Positions 23,492 through 33,543 of a DNA stretch of 49,455 nt are shown here, piece after piece. The position numbers and the translations under genes are program-made. Position 1 is the stretch's first letter. Each line of letters begins with the position of its first letter. Under the pieces are notes generated by a model. That model was not told the DNA's origin. It worked only from the letters and a program-made list of their open reading frames with translations, and made no database searches. The DNA lies in assembly GCA_945875935.1 (NCBI GenBank), contig CAMCNE010000005.1, positions 1-49,455 of the forward strand, read 5' to 3'. This stretch comes from Bordetella parapertussis (GTDB taxonomy: Bacteria > Pseudomonadota > Gammaproteobacteria > Burkholderiales > Burkholderiaceae_C).

Positions 23492-24508
23492 CTACTTGTT
23501 GCTCAGCGCGTTGCTGACCAGTCGCGAGGTGATGTCGACGATCTGGATCATGCGGTCATAGGCCATGCGCGTGGGGCCGATGACGCCCAGGGTGCCCACG
23601 ATGATGCCGTCGACCACATAGGGCGCCGACACCACCGAGAGTTCTTCGTAAGGCACCACGCGGCTTTCGCCGCCGATGTAGATGCGCACGCCTTCGGCGC
23701 GGCTGCTCACGTCGAGCAAGCGCATGAGCTGGGTCTTTTGCTCGAACAGATCGAACAGCTTGCGCAGCGAGCCCATGTCGCTGGAAAAGTCCTGCACGGT
23801 GAGCAGATTGCGCTCGCCGGAGATCACCAGTTGCTCCTGGCTGTCGGCCATGGCTTCGGTGCCGGCTTGCACCGCAGCTTGCATCAAGGTGGTGATCTCG
23901 CCGCGCAGCACATCGACTTCGGTCTTCAGGCGCTCGCGAATGGCCTCAAGCGTGAGGCCGGCGTAGTGCGCGGTGAGGTAGTTGCTGGCTTCAAGCAGCT
24001 GCGTGGGGGTGTAGTCCTGGGCGGTGAAGATGACGCGGTTTTGCACGTCGCCATCGGGTGCGACCAGGATGACGAGCACGCGGCGCTCGCTCAGCCGCAT
24101 GAATTCGATGTGGTGGAACACGCTGGCCTTGCGCGGCGCGGTGACCACGCCCACGAAGCTCGACAGGCTGGACAGCAACTGCGCCGCGTTGGCGATCACG
24201 CGCTGCGGCTGGTCGGCGGCGAGCTGGGTGGCTTCGAGGCCGGCCGCGTCGCCCAGGCTCAGCGGCTGCGCGGTCATCATGGTGTCGACGAACATGCGGT
24301 AGCCGCGTGCCGTGGGAATGCGCCCGGCGCTGGTGTGCGGGCTGACGATCAGGCCGAGCTCTTCCAGATCGGCCATCACGTTGCGGATGGTGGCGGGCGA
24401 CAGCTCAAGCCCGGAGGCCTTGGACAGCGTGCGCGAACCCACCGGCTGGCCATCGGCGATGTAGCGTTCGACCAGGGTCTTGAGCAGTGATCTGGCGCGT
24501 TCGTCCAT
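23492..24508 (-). CDS. hrcA: Heat-inducible transcription repressor HrcA
   Basis: A 338-residue repressor that binds CIRCE operators of groESL and dnaK-type genes; GroEL keeps it active. The N-terminal winged helix includes [21 protein letters not shown], and the recognition segment [16 protein letters not shown]. Then comes the HrcA-specific [14 protein letters not shown] and the GAF-like dimer domain, ending [13 protein letters not shown] 24508 fits the family's start. It diverges from nadK with a 69-base gap. No CIRCE repeat was found in that gap, so it does not appear to self-regulate here. Length is normal. Confidence 0.96.
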   Translation of the reverse strand: MDERARSLLKTLVERYIADGQPVGSRTLSKASGLELSPATIRNVMADLEELGLIVSPHTSAGRIPTARGYRMFVDTMMTAQPLSLGDAAGLEATQLAADQPQRVIANAAQLLSSLSSFVGVVTAPRKASVFHHIEFMRLSERRVLVILVAPDGDVQNRVIFTAQDYTPTQLLEASNYLTAHYAGLTLEAIRERLKTEVDVLRGEITTLMQAAVQAGTEAMADSQEQLVISGERNLLTVQDFSSDMGSLRKLFDLFEQKTQLMRLLDVSSRAEGVRIYIGGESRVVPYEELSVVSAPYVVDGIIVGTLGVIGPTRMAYDRMIQIVDITSRLVSNALSNK

Positions 24509-24577
24509 GGTGTTTTGATTGTAGGTTGGGGGGTTTTCGCTGCGCCTTGTGAAAAAGTGCTGTGGTGTAATTTCCCC
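24509..24577. promoter_or_regulatory. Divergent promoter region between hrcA and nadK
   Basis: Sixty-nine bases between head-to-head genes, including TTGTGAAAAAGTGCTGTGGTG then TAATTT. For nadK, TTGTGA (24547-24552) as -35 and TGTAAT (24566-24571) as -10 would be spaced 13, which is too short, so the promoter cannot be fixed. No CIRCE-like TTAGCACTC repeat is present. Confidence 0.35.
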
Positions 24578-25453
24578 ATGAAAAGCCGGTTCCGTCATGC
24601 AGCGCTGGTCGGCAAGTACAACGTTCTGGGCAGCCGCAAGGTGCTCGACGAGGTCGCCCGATTTCTCATCGCTCAGGGCCTTGAAGTCTCGATGGAGCGG
24701 CAGACCGCGCTCAACACCGGCCTCAGCGATTACGGCGCGCTGACCCCCGACGAACTGGGCAAGTGTTGCGACATCGCGGTGGTGGTGGGCGGTGACGGCA
24801 CCATGCTCGGCATGGCGCGGCAAATGGCGCGCCATGGCATTCCGCTGGTGGGCATCAACCAGGGCCGACTGGGCTTCATCACCGACATCCCCATCGGCGA
24901 ATTCGCCACCGCGCTGGCGCCCATGATCGCCGGCTGCTACGAAGAAGAGCGCCGCACCATGCTCGAAGGCGGCGTGTGGCGCGATGGCGAGGTGATCTTC
25001 GAGGCGTTTGCGCTCAACGACGTGGTGGTCAGCCGTGGTGCCACATCGAGCATGGTCGAGCTCAAGATCGACATCGGCAAGGAAAGCGTGACCAACCTGC
25101 GTGCCGACGGTCTGATCATCGCCTCGCCCACCGGCTCGACGGCTTATGCGCTGTCAGCGGGCGGGCCCATCTTGCATCACAGCATCGCAGGCTTCGTGCT
25201 GGTGCCCATTGCCCCGCACGATCTGTCGAACCGGCCCATCGTGCTGCCCGACTCGGGCGAGATCAGCGTCGAGATCGTGGCCGGGCGCGACGCCAGCGTC
25301 AATTTCGACATGCAGGGCTTGGCCAGCTTGCTGCACGGCGACCGCATCACGGTGCGCCGCGCGCCGTATCAGGCCAGATTCCTGCACCCGCCCGGCTGGA
25401 GCTACTACGCCACGCTGCGCCGCAAGCTGCACTGGAACTCGGGGGTGGCCTGA
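24578..25453 (+). CDS. nadK: NAD kinase
   Basis: A 291-residue cytoplasmic enzyme that makes NADP from NAD and ATP or polyphosphate. The nucleotide motif G71-G-D-G-T-M-L follows VVV, then [21 protein letters not shown], and the NAD-kinase signature [20 protein letters not shown] 24578 gives the usual N-terminus ending in a Rossmann strand ([10 protein letters not shown]). It is followed without a gap by recN: the stop TGA and the ATG of recN share a base (TGATG). This nadK-recN order is widespread in Betaproteobacteria. Confidence 0.96.
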   Translation: MKSRFRHAALVGKYNVLGSRKVLDEVARFLIAQGLEVSMERQTALNTGLSDYGALTPDELGKCCDIAVVVGGDGTMLGMARQMARHGIPLVGINQGRLGFITDIPIGEFATALAPMIAGCYEEERRTMLEGGVWRDGEVIFEAFALNDVVVSRGATSSMVELKIDIGKESVTNLRADGLIIASPTGSTAYALSAGGPILHHSIAGFVLVPIAPHDLSNRPIVLPDSGEISVEIVAGRDASVNFDMQGLASLLHGDRITVRRAPYQARFLHPPGWSYYATLRRKLHWNSGVA

Positions 25454-27138
25454 TGCTGCGCCGCCTTGCCCTGCGTGATTTCGTCATCGTGACCACGCTC
25501 GAGGTGGAGCTGGCTGCCGGCTTTTCGGTGCTCACCGGCGAGACGGGCGCGGGCAAGTCCATCCTGGTCGACGCGCTGCAACTCACGCTGGGCGGCCGCG
25601 GCGATGTGGGCGTGGTGCGCGAAGGCTGCGCGCGCTGCGACATCACGGCCGAGTTCGATTCACCGGCATCGCTGGGCGCGTGGCTTGAAGAAGCGGGCTT
25701 CGAGGCCGGCGACACGCTGCTGCTGCGCCGCTCGATAGACGCCCAGGGCAAGAGCCGAGCCTGGGTCAACGGCAGCACGGCCACCGTCGCCCAGCTGCGC
25801 GAGGCGGCCGATCATCTGGTCGACATCCACGGCCAGCACGCTTGGCAAAGCCTCACGCGCGGCGCTTCGGTGCGCGGCTTGCTCGACGACTACGCGGGTG
25901 TGAGCACCCAGCCGCTCGAGGCGGCGTTTTCAAAGTGGCGCGCCGCCGACGATGCGCTGGCCCGGGCCCACACGCAGCAAGCCGATCTGGAGCGCGAACG
26001 CGAACGGCTGGCCTGGCAGATCGGCGAGATCGACAAGCTCGCACCCCGCGCCGATGAGTGGGAGACCTTGAATGCCGAGCACAGCCGTCTGGCCAATGTT
26101 CAGACCTTGCTCGAATCCGCACGCGATGCGCTGGCCGCCATCAGCGAGATGGACGACAGCGCCCACGCGCTGACCAGCCGCGCGATCGACCGGCTGCATG
26201 AGGCCGCGGCCATCGACGGCGAGCTGGCCTCGGTGGTCGAGGTGCTGCAAGGCGCGCAAGCCCAGCTGCACGATGCGGCGCGCACGCTGTCGGGCTTTCT
26301 CAGCGGCACCGACGCCGACCCTGATCGCCTGGGCGAGCTCGACGAGCGCCTGGCCGCATGGGTGAGTCTGGCGCGCCGCTACCGCCGTCCACCGGCCGAG
26401 CTGGTGCAGTTGCTTGCGCACTGGAAGCACGAGCTGCACGCGCTCGAGGCCGCCGCCGATCTGGATGTGCAGCGCCGACTTGTCGATGAGGCCAGCGCTG
26501 CCTATGAGGCTGAGGCCTCGCGCGTGTCAGCCCTGCGGCACTCGGCCGCACCCCGGCTGGCGGGGGCCATCACGCAGGCCATGCAGCAGCTGGGCATGGT
26601 GGGTGGGCGCTTCGAGGTGGCGCTGATCCGCCAAGAGTCGCCACAATCGTTCGGCCGCGAATCGGCCGAGTTTCTGGTGGCCGGGCATGCCGGCTCGACG
26701 CCTAAAGCGCTGGGCAAGGTGGCCTCGGGCGGCGAGTTGTCGCGCATCGCGCTGGCCATCGCGGTCACCACCAGCCAGCTGCAGCGCGGCGAATCGAGCG
26801 CGGGCACGCTGATCTTCGACGAGATCGACGCGGGCGTGGGCGGCGCGGTGGCCGAAACCGTGGGCCGCCTGATGAAGCAGCTGGGCGCGGGCAGGCAGGT
26901 GCTGGCGGTGACCCACTTGCCGCAGGTGGCTGCGTGTGCCGATCACCACCATGTGGTGTCCAAGGCCAGCGTGGACGGCCAGGCGCGCAGCGATGTGCAG
27001 CCGGTCTCAGGCGAGGCCCGGGTGGCCGAGATCGCACGCATGCTGGCCGGCGAGCGCCTGTCGGGCACGAGCTTGGCGCACGCCCAGGAAATGCTTTCGT
27101 TGGGCGCCGAACGCTCCACCAACAGGCCCGAACGATGA
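25453..27138 (+). CDS. recN: DNA repair protein RecN
   Basis: A 561-residue SMC-like ATPase of double-strand break repair. Walker A is GETGAGKS (residues 29-36). The signature region is [17 protein letters not shown] and Walker B is [13 protein letters not shown] helical arm lies between, with the GQHAWQSLT hinge area (IHGQHA) typical of RecN. The arm is rich in Ala, Arg and Glu. It starts on the nadK stop codon (TGATG) and its own stop overlaps the rapZ start (ATGA), so the three genes are translationally coupled. Length is normal. Confidence 0.96.
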   Translation: MLRRLALRDFVIVTTLEVELAAGFSVLTGETGAGKSILVDALQLTLGGRGDVGVVREGCARCDITAEFDSPASLGAWLEEAGFEAGDTLLLRRSIDAQGKSRAWVNGSTATVAQLREAADHLVDIHGQHAWQSLTRGASVRGLLDDYAGVSTQPLEAAFSKWRAADDALARAHTQQADLERERERLAWQIGEIDKLAPRADEWETLNAEHSRLANVQTLLESARDALAAISEMDDSAHALTSRAIDRLHEAAAIDGELASVVEVLQGAQAQLHDAARTLSGFLSGTDADPDRLGELDERLAAWVSLARRYRRPPAELVQLLAHWKHELHALEAAADLDVQRRLVDEASAAYEAEASRVSALRHSAAPRLAGAITQAMQQLGMVGGRFEVALIRQESPQSFGRESAEFLVAGHAGSTPKALGKVASGGELSRIALAIAVTTSQLQRGESSAGTLIFDEIDAGVGGAVAETVGRLMKQLGAGRQVLAVTHLPQVAACADHHHVVSKASVDGQARSDVQPVSGEARVAEIARMLAGERLSGTSLAHAQEMLSLGAERSTNRPER

Positions 27139-28049
27139 GCACGATTGACCCCAGCACAGCGCGCGAGGTGGTGCTGGTCACGGGCATCTCCGGATCGGGC
27201 AAGTCGGTGGCGCTCAATGCGCTGGAGGACGCGGGCTTTTTCTGCATCGACAACCTGCCACCCGAGTTGCTGCGCGATTTCCTGCGGCTCGAGCAGCAGC
27301 GCGACAACCGCCGCGTCGCGGTGGCAGTCGACGTGCGCAGCGCCGGCTCGCTGCCGCATCTGGTGCCGCTGCTTGAGCAACTGCGTGCCGAGGGCGTGGT
27401 GGTGCGCTCGATCTTTCTGGATGCGAGCACCGACGCGCTGGTGCGGCGCTTTTCCGAAACGCGCCGGCCTCACCCGCTGTCGCAAACCGGCAGTTCGGAC
27501 ATCGCGCCAGCCACAGGAACGGCCGAAGGCCACCGCGCGCTGATCGATGCGATCGAGCTCGAGCGCGAACTGCTCGCCGACTTGCGCGAGGTGTCGACGG
27601 TGATCGACTCGAGCCAGTTGCGCACCGCCCAGTTGCGCATCTGGATGCGCGACCTGATGCGCGTCGGAGCCAACCAGCTCACGCTGGTGTTCGAGTCGTT
27701 CGCCTTCAAGCACGGCGTGCCGCTCGACGCCGACTATGTGTTCGATGTGCGCGTGCTGCCCAACCCGCATTACGTGCGCGAACTGCGCGCCCTGGACGGC
27801 CGCGACGCCGGGGTGATGGCCTTTCTGGAAGAGCAGCCCGAGACCCACGAAATGCGCGATCAGATCGAAGCCTTTCTGGCGCGCTGGCTGCCGGCGTTCG
27901 AGCACGATCAGCGCAGCTATCTGACAGTGGCCATCGGCTGCACCGGCGGGCAGCATCGCTCGGTCTACATGGCCGAGGAGCTCGGACGCCGCTTTGCGAA
28001 GCGATCGGTCACGCTGATTCGCCACCGCGAGCTTGACGCTCGCGATTGA
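27135..28049 (+). CDS. rapZ: RNase adapter protein RapZ
   Basis: A 304-residue P-loop protein (YvcJ/YhbJ). Walker A is GISGSGKS (residues 17-24), followed by [17 protein letters not shown], the family signature. The C-terminal UDP-GlcNAc-6P-like binding domain has [22 protein letters not shown] and [12 protein letters not shown]. In enterobacteria RapZ delivers the sRNA GlmZ to RNase E to tune glucosamine-6-phosphate synthesis; in other lineages its targets are unclear. It overlaps recN by four bases. In many Betaproteobacteria rapZ follows hprK, which is not present here. Confidence 0.95.
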   Translation: MSTIDPSTAREVVLVTGISGSGKSVALNALEDAGFFCIDNLPPELLRDFLRLEQQRDNRRVAVAVDVRSAGSLPHLVPLLEQLRAEGVVVRSIFLDASTDALVRRFSETRRPHPLSQTGSSDIAPATGTAEGHRALIDAIELERELLADLREVSTVIDSSQLRTAQLRIWMRDLMRVGANQLTLVFESFAFKHGVPLDADYVFDVRVLPNPHYVRELRALDGRDAGVMAFLEEQPETHEMRDQIEAFLARWLPAFEHDQRSYLTVAIGCTGGQHRSVYMAEELGRRFAKRSVTLIRHRELDARD

Positions 28050-28058
28050 GCCGCCCGC

Positions 28059-29114
28059 TCAGCCCAGCAGCAGCTTGCGCAAAGGCGCGGGCAAACCGGC
28101 ACCCAGCGCCTCATCCAGGCTGAACCAGCGCCCTTGCGGAAATGATGCGGTGCAGGCCGCAGCCTGTGCGTCATCGGCCGCAGCCGGCAGCGTCCAGCGC
28201 ACGGGATGCAGCGTCCAGTCCAGGTGCGTCAAGGTGTGCGTGAAGCTGGGCAGTGTCTCGAACTGGCCGGGCCACGCCTGCGCGGCGCGATACAGATGTT
28301 CATGCGAGTCGAACTCAGGCAGGCTCCACAGCCCGGCCCACACACCCATGTCGGGACGCTTGACCAGCCACACCGCATCGCGCCACGCAAGCCACAGCCA
28401 GGCGTGCTCGCGCGCGCTGCGCTTGAGTTTGCGGGTCTTGACCGGATAGGCCTGCGGGTTGCCGTGGCGAGCCGCCACGCACAGGCCTTGCGCGGGACAC
28501 AGCAGGCACTGCGGCGCGCGCGCGCTGCACAGCGTGGCGCCCAGATCCATCAGGCCCTGCGTGTAGGACTCGATGCCCGAATCAGGCAAGACGCGGGTGG
28601 CCTCGGCCCAAAGCAGTCGCTCGTTGGCGGCCTGAGCCAGATCACCGTCAAACCCCAGCACCCGCGTGAGCACGCGCTTGACGTTGCCGTCGAGGATGGC
28701 CACGCGCTCGCCAAAGCAAAACGCGGCCACCGCCGCAGCCGTGGAGCGCCCGATGCCGGGCAAGGTCTGCAAGACCGCGCTGCTGGCGGGAAAGCACCCG
28801 CCGTGATCGGCCACCACAGCCTGCGCACAGCGGTGCAGGTTGCGCGCGCGGCTGTAGTAGCCCAGCCCGCTCCACAGGCCCAGCACGTCATCGAGCGGCG
28901 CGGCGGCCAGTGCCGCCACATCGGGAAAGCGCTGCAGGAAGCGCTCGTAGTAGCCCAGCACCGTGCTCACCTGGGTCTGCTGCAGCATGATTTCAGACAG
29001 CCAGACGCGATACGGATCGCGCGTGCCCTGCCACGGCAGGCCATGGCGGCCGTGGCTGCGCTGCCAGTCGATCACGGCCTGAGCCAGCGGCACGGGCGTC
29101 AGCGCTTTTGACAC
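28059..29114 (-). CDS. mutY: Adenine DNA glycosylase MutY
   Basis: A 351-residue base-excision enzyme that removes A opposite 8-oxoguanine. The catalytic Glu lies in [11 protein letters not shown]. The helix-hairpin-helix is [15 protein letters not shown] and the catalytic Asp is in A-I-L-D-G-N-V-K-R. The iron-sulfur loop is C-x6-C-x2-C-x5-C ([18 protein letters not shown]). The C-terminal NUDIX-like domain recognises the oxidised base ([10 protein letters not shown]). No ATG is near the start. GTG 29114, overlapping the mutM stop by 16 bases, is the best fit; GTG 29093, six bases after the mutM stop, is an alternative. It pairs with mutM, the other half of the GO system. Confidence 0.92.
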   Translation of the reverse strand: MSKALTPVPLAQAVIDWQRSHGRHGLPWQGTRDPYRVWLSEIMLQQTQVSTVLGYYERFLQRFPDVAALAAAPLDDVLGLWSGLGYYSRARNLHRCAQAVVADHGGCFPASSAVLQTLPGIGRSTAAAVAAFCFGERVAILDGNVKRVLTRVLGFDGDLAQAANERLLWAEATRVLPDSGIESYTQGLMDLGATLCSARAPQCLLCPAQGLCVAARHGNPQAYPVKTRKLKRSAREHAWLWLAWRDAVWLVKRPDMGVWAGLWSLPEFDSHEHLYRAAQAWPGQFETLPSFTHTLTHLDWTLHPVRWTLPAAADDAQAAACTASFPQGRWFSLDEALGAGLPAPLRKLLLG

Positions 29115-29962
29115 GTCGGGCAAAAGAAGGTCGATCGTTGCGCCTGCACGATGCGCCGCACCTTGGTGGCGCACACGCGGCACGGCTCGCCCACACGGCC
29201 GTAAACGTTGGCGCTCAACTGAAACTGACCGGCCATGCCGTGCGCATCGCGAAAGTCGCGCAGGGTCGAGCCGCCGAGCGCAAGCGCGGCTTGCAGCGTT
29301 TGGCGAATGGCCAGCGCCAGACGCTGGCAGCGTGGGCGGCTCAGGCGGTCGCTGCGGGTACGCGGGTCGATGCCCGCCGTGAACAAGGCCTCGCAGGCGT
29401 AGATGTTGCCGGCGCCCACCACGATGTCGCCACCGAGCAGCGCGAGCTTCACCGCCACGCGGCGGCGCTGCAGCGCGGCGTGCAGATAAGCGCCATCGAA
29501 CGCGGCATCGAAGGGCTCGACGCCCAGCGTCGACAACAGCTTGGCGGCCATGCCCTCGTGCTGCGACGGCGACCACACCACCGCGCCGAAGCGGCGCGGG
29601 TCGGTGAGCCTGAGCGTGCCCTGATCGGTCACCAGATCGAAGTGGTCATGCACGCCCGGTGGATCGGGCTGCGAGACGAAAGCCAGCGAGCCCGACATGC
29701 CCAGATGCATGAGCACGCCACCCTGCCCGGCCGCGGGCGCAGCGGCAGTCGCTGGCGCAGTGGCGGCACTTTTCGACAAGGGCAGCCAGAGGTATTTGCC
29801 GCGCCGCGAGACATCGCCCACCACCTGAGCGCGCAAGCTGGCCGGATCGACACCCAAAGGCCAGCGCAGCGGCTTGCCGAGTCGAACGTCGGTGACCACG
29901 GCCCCGGCAATGCGCTGGGCAAAACTCTGTCGAGTGACTTCGACCTCAGGCAGTTCGGGCAT
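29099..29962 (-). CDS. mutM: Formamidopyrimidine-DNA glycosylase MutM
   Basis: A 287-residue bifunctional glycosylase/AP lyase for 8-oxoguanine. The N-terminus M-P-E-L-P-E-V-E gives catalytic Pro2 and Glu3. The lysine of R-R-G-K-Y-L-W-L, the H2TH region, N-I-Y-A-C-E-A-L-F and the C-terminal zinc finger C-R-V-C...C-P-T-C follow. An Ala/Thr-rich stretch ([19 protein letters not shown], residues 63-81) between two core strands is longer than usual and is probably a surface loop. It lies upstream of and overlaps mutY, so both GO-repair glycosylases are made together. It diverges from the TPR gene with 92 bases between. Confidence 0.94.
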   Translation of the reverse strand: MPELPEVEVTRQSFAQRIAGAVVTDVRLGKPLRWPLGVDPASLRAQVVGDVSRRGKYLWLPLSKSAATAPATAAAPAAGQGGVLMHLGMSGSLAFVSQPDPPGVHDHFDLVTDQGTLRLTDPRRFGAVVWSPSQHEGMAAKLLSTLGVEPFDAAFDGAYLHAALQRRRVAVKLALLGGDIVVGAGNIYACEALFTAGIDPRTRSDRLSRPRCQRLALAIRQTLQAALALGGSTLRDFRDAHGMAGQFQLSANVYGRVGEPCRVCATKVRRIVQAQRSTFFCPTCQKR

Positions 29963-30054
29963 GGGCGGAATTATCAGGACGCAAACCGGTCGGACCTTGC
30001 GAGGTGCGCGCACACCCACCGCCTAGAATCTTTTTCAGCCCCCAGGAGTCGTCG
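29963..30054. promoter_or_regulatory. Divergent promoter region between mutM and the TPR gene
   Basis: Ninety-two bases with CCTAGAATC (30013-30021), a possible -10 TAGAAT for the rightward gene. TTGCGA at 29997-30002 lies only 12 bases upstream, too close for a standard -35. AGGAG at 30044-30048 is the ribosome-binding site of the TPR gene, six bases before its ATG. Confidence 0.4.
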
Positions 30055-31908
30055 ATGCCAGCACGTTTTCCCTCAGCGCCAGCCGCATGTGCGCTTGTGA
30101 TCGCGCTGTCAACCGGGGCTTCTTGCCTCGCAGCCCAGCCGCCTTCCAAGGACGAGACACCGGCCGCTTCGCGCTCAAATGTGCCGGCTGCAGCCCCCGT
30201 CATCGAGAACTCGCCACTCGACGCACCGCTTTTCTACCAGTTGCTCATCGGCGAGATCGAACTGCGCAACAACGAACCCGGTGCTGCGTATTCGGTGCTG
30301 CTTGCCGCAGCAAAAAAGAGCAAGAACGAGCAGGTGTTCCGACGCGCCACCGAGGTGGCACTGCAGGCGCGCGCTGGCGATCTGGCGCTGCGTGCGGCCC
30401 AGGACTGGAAATCGGCGCTGCCCCAATCGCTGGAGGCCAGCCGCTACGTGGTGCAGTTGCTGGTCGCCTTGAACCGCTCGTCTGAAACCGCCGAGCCCCT
30501 GCGCTCGATGATCGAGCTCACCCCGCCGGCCGATCGCGTGGCGCTGATCAGCAGCCTGCCGCGCTTCTTCGAGCGCGCGGGCGACCGCAAGAGCACGCCG
30601 GCAGTGCTTGAAAAGGCGCTGGCCCCCTACGTCGATCAGCCCGGCACCCGGGTCGCGGCCATGGTGGCGATCGGGCGGGCTGCCCAAATCGGCGGCGACG
30701 ATGCTCGCGCGCTCGATCTGGTCAAGCGCGCCCATGCCTACGACGCGCTGGCGCAATCGCCGGTGCTGCTCGCGCTCGATCTGCTGCCCGCGAACCCGGC
30801 CGCCGAAGCTGTCGTCAAGTCTTATCTGGCAGCCAAGCCCGCGGACGATGTGGTGCGGCTTTACTACGCCCGTGCCTTGTCTTTCACACAGCGCCACGCC
30901 GATGCGCTGGTCCAGATTGAACGGGTCACGCGCGACAAGCCTGACCTGCCATCGCCGTGGTTGACGCTCGGCGCGCTGCACCTCGAGCTGCGACAGCCCA
31001 AGCAGGCCACGGCCGCGCTGGAGACCTTCCTGGCGAAGGTGCGCGTCAAGCCGGCGGCCACCCCGGCGTCCGGTGCCGCGGCACATGCGTTCAGCCGCGG
31101 CGCAGGGCTCGACGATGACGACATGTCGCTTGGCCCCGACCATGGCGTATCGCGCGCCATGCTGATGCTGGCGCAAGCTGCCGAACAGCTTGGCGACTTC
31201 AAGGCTGCACAAACCTGGCTCGACCAGATCGACGACCCGCAGCGCGCGCTCGAGGTCGAATTGCGGCGCGCGTCTTTGCTGGCGCGGCAAGGCCGCATGG
31301 ACGGCGCGGTGCAACTGGTACGGCAAGCACCCGAATCCAATGAGGGCGAAGCGCGCGCCAAGCTGCTGGCCGAAGCACAACTGCTGCGCGAGAGCAAGCT
31401 GTACGAGCAGGCCAACCAGGTGCTCGACAAGGCGAACCTGCGTTTCGTGAATGACACCGACATTCTTTACGAGCAGGCCATGCTGGCCGAGAAGCTCGAG
31501 CGGGTCGACGACATGGAGCGCTTGCTGCGCCGGGTGATGGAGTTGCGACCCGACTACTACCACGCGCACAACGCGCTGGGCTATTCACTGGCCGATCGCG
31601 GGCTGCGCCTTCCAGAAGCCAAGGCCTTGATCCAGCGGGCGCTCGAGCTGGCGCCCGGGGAGCCTTTCATCATCGACAGCCTGGGCTGGGTCGAATACCG
31701 CATGGGCGATCGAACCGAATCGATCAAGCACCTCAGGCAGGCCTATCAGTCGCGCCCCGATGCGGAGATTGCGGCCCATCTGGGCGAGGTGCTGTGGGTT
31801 GATGGCCAGCTCGACGAGGGTCGTCGCATCCTGCGTGAAGGCAAGGCGCGCGACCCCGGCAACGAGGTCCTGCGCGAGACCGTGACGCGGCTGAAAGTCG
31901 ATTTGTGA
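30055..31908 (+). CDS. Exported tetratricopeptide-repeat protein
   Basis: A 617-residue protein with a signal peptide (residues about 1-27, cleavage near SCLA-AQP). A poor lipobox (TGAS-C) makes a lipoprotein possible but less likely. The mature part is helical throughout, with recognisable TPR units such as A-Y-S-V-L-L-A-A-A, P-W-L-T-L-G-A-L-H-L-E-L, Y-Y-H-A-H-N-A-L-G-Y-S-L-A-D-R and S-L-G-W-V-E-Y-R-M-G. TPR proteins scaffold complexes, and this one should act in the periplasm. It precedes lolB and ispE, an order conserved in Burkholderiales, and overlaps lolB by GTGA. AGGAG six bases before ATG 30055 fixes the start. Its partner is unknown. Confidence 0.87.
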   Translation: MPARFPSAPAACALVIALSTGASCLAAQPPSKDETPAASRSNVPAAAPVIENSPLDAPLFYQLLIGEIELRNNEPGAAYSVLLAAAKKSKNEQVFRRATEVALQARAGDLALRAAQDWKSALPQSLEASRYVVQLLVALNRSSETAEPLRSMIELTPPADRVALISSLPRFFERAGDRKSTPAVLEKALAPYVDQPGTRVAAMVAIGRAAQIGGDDARALDLVKRAHAYDALAQSPVLLALDLLPANPAAEAVVKSYLAAKPADDVVRLYYARALSFTQRHADALVQIERVTRDKPDLPSPWLTLGALHLELRQPKQATAALETFLAKVRVKPAATPASGAAAHAFSRGAGLDDDDMSLGPDHGVSRAMLMLAQAAEQLGDFKAAQTWLDQIDDPQRALEVELRRASLLARQGRMDGAVQLVRQAPESNEGEARAKLLAEAQLLRESKLYEQANQVLDKANLRFVNDTDILYEQAMLAEKLERVDDMERLLRRVMELRPDYYHAHNALGYSLADRGLRLPEAKALIQRALELAPGEPFIIDSLGWVEYRMGDRTESIKHLRQAYQSRPDAEIAAHLGEVLWVDGQLDEGRRILREGKARDPGNEVLRETVTRLKVDL

Positions 31909-32450
31909 CCTTGAGACGGCATGCGGTCTTGGGCCTAGTGGTGTCGGCGCTGGCAGGCTGCGCAACCCCACCTGCCGCACTCGACCCCCTGATGTCGAGT
32001 GACCGACTCTCGGGGCGCATGTCGGTGCAGGTCGATGGCACCGGCGAAGAGCCGGCTCGCAGCGTGATCGCGGCGTTCGAATTGACGGGCAACGCCCAGC
32101 GCGGCCGGCTCGATCTGAGCACGCCCATTGGCGTCACCCTGGCGCGCGCGAGTTGGCAGCCCGGCTCGGTCAGCGTCGAAACACCGCAAGGCAAAAGCCA
32201 GCACGCCAGCCTCGCGGACATGTCCAGGCAAGTGCTCGGCGAAGAGCTTCCGGTGGCTGCCATGTTCGACTGGCTGCGTGGCCGTCCATGGCCCGGCGCC
32301 GACAGCTTCGCTGCGCTGCCGGACGAGCCCGTCGGCTTTCATCAACTGGGCTGGGCGGTCGATCTGTCGAAGTTCGAGCAGTCGCGCATTGCGGCTAGGC
32401 GCAGCGAGCCGCCTGCGGTCGTGGTGCTGGTCAGGCTGGACACCGAATGA
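31905..32450 (+). CDS. lolB: Outer-membrane lipoprotein receptor LolB
   Basis: A 181-residue lipoprotein. A signal peptide with lipobox L-A-G-C gives the lipidated Cys19. The following beta-rich domain (RLSGRMSVQV, F-E-L-T-G-N, G-R-L-D-L-S-T-P-I-G) and W-L-R-G-R-P-W-P match LolB, which takes lipoproteins from the periplasmic carrier LolA and inserts them in the outer membrane. The start is GTG 31905, overlapping the TPR gene stop by four bases; the stop overlaps ispE by ATGA. LolB sequences are poorly conserved, so the call leans on the WLRGRP motif and on the fixed position before ispE. Confidence 0.87.
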   Translation: MTLRRHAVLGLVVSALAGCATPPAALDPLMSSDRLSGRMSVQVDGTGEEPARSVIAAFELTGNAQRGRLDLSTPIGVTLARASWQPGSVSVETPQGKSQHASLADMSRQVLGEELPVAAMFDWLRGRPWPGADSFAALPDEPVGFHQLGWAVDLSKFEQSRIAARRSEPPAVVVLVRLDTE

Positions 32451-33337
32451 GCGTGCTGGCCTTCTACGATGTGCCGGCGCCGGCCAAGCTGAACCTGTTC
32501 CTTCACGTGGTGGGACGCCGAGCCGACGGCCACCACCTGCTGCAGTCGGTCTTCGTGCCCATCGACTGGGCTGACACGCTGCACTTCGAGCGGCGCGACG
32601 ATGGCCTCATCGTGCGCCACGACCTGTCGGCCAGCCTGCCGGCAGACGACCTGTGTCTGCGCGCCGCGCGCTGCCTGCAGGCGGCCAGCGCCTGTCGTTT
32701 TGGTGCCGACATCTCGATCGACAAGCAAGTGCCCTGGGGCGCGGGGCTGGGCGGCGGCAGCTCGGACGCCGCCACCACCTTGCTCGCGCTCAACCGCCTG
32801 TGGGGACTGAACTGGTCGCGCTCGAAACTCCTCGAGTTCGCGCTGCCGCTGGGTGCTGACGTGCCGTTTTTCATCGGCGGCACGCCAGCCTGGGTTGAAG
32901 GCATCGGCGAGCAACTCACCCCATTCGATGTGCCCAGCCAGAGCTTTGCGCTGATCAAGCCGCAGGCGTCTCTGGAAACAAGGGCCATATTTACCCATCC
33001 CCAGTTGGCTCGCGACAGCCAGCGCATTACACTCGAGGGCTTTGATGCGCAGGATATCGCCCGCATCGCGTTGCCAGATGATGGTCACGCATGGGGTCGA
33101 AACGATTTGCAGCCAGTGGCCGAGTTGTTGTGTCCTGCGGTTCGACAAGCGGCTGATGAATTGCAGTTCCGGTTTGGCAACAGCCGGATGAGCGGTTCGG
33201 GAAGCACGGTGTTTGCCCGCTTGGGCGAGACCGACGCATCAGGTTCTTTGGCTGCCATCAACGCGCAGTCTGGCTGGACCAGCCGGATTTGCCGTAGTTT
33301 GCGGCGGCACCCTTTGTACGATTGGGTGCGCGAATGA
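32447..33337 (+). CDS. ispE: 4-diphosphocytidyl-2-C-methyl-D-erythritol kinase
   Basis: A 296-residue GHMP-family kinase for the fourth step of the MEP isoprenoid pathway. It has the substrate-binding P-A-P-A-K-L-N-L-F-L-H start, ATP loop PWGAGLGGGSSDAATTL, A-L-P-L-G-A-D-V-P-F-F with the catalytic Asp, and the third GHMP motif M-S-G-S-G-S-T-V-F-A. It overlaps lolB by ATGA and is followed by tRNA-Gln and prs, the standard order in Betaproteobacteria. Length is normal. Confidence 0.96.
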   Translation: MSVLAFYDVPAPAKLNLFLHVVGRRADGHHLLQSVFVPIDWADTLHFERRDDGLIVRHDLSASLPADDLCLRAARCLQAASACRFGADISIDKQVPWGAGLGGGSSDAATTLLALNRLWGLNWSRSKLLEFALPLGADVPFFIGGTPAWVEGIGEQLTPFDVPSQSFALIKPQASLETRAIFTHPQLARDSQRITLEGFDAQDIARIALPDDGHAWGRNDLQPVAELLCPAVRQAADELQFRFGNSRMSGSGSTVFARLGETDASGSLAAINAQSGWTSRICRSLRRHPLYDWVRE

Positions 33338-33375
33338 GGTTTGTGGGTGAGCGACGTCTGTCGCCCATCCGGTGT

Positions 33376-33452
33376 AGGGGAGTCGCCAAGTTGGTTAAGG
33401 CATCGGATTTTGATTCCGACATGCGAGGGTTCGAGTCCTTCCTCCCCTGCCA
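33376..33452 (+). tRNA. glnX: tRNA-Gln(UUG)
   Basis: A 77-nt cloverleaf with acceptor AGGGGAG/CTCCCCT, discriminator G and encoded CCA. The D arm is GCC/GGC, the anticodon stem TCGGA/TCCGA, and the loop TTTTGAT gives anticodon UUG. The T-loop is TTCGAGT. Position between ispE and prs is conserved in Burkholderiales. The gene symbol follows E. coli usage. Confidence 0.96.
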
Positions 33453-33543
33453 GATTAAATTGTTTCCCGGAATGTCCTGACCGCAGGCCTGGGCTGTACC
33501 GAGCGAAAGCCTTGTGCTTTCACCAAGCCTCGTCGGAGGGAAT

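Noticed and set aside
24509..24577. A CIRCE operator for HrcA self-control in the hrcA-nadK gap.
   Set aside because: No TTAGCACTC-N9-GAGTGCTAA repeat or near match is present.
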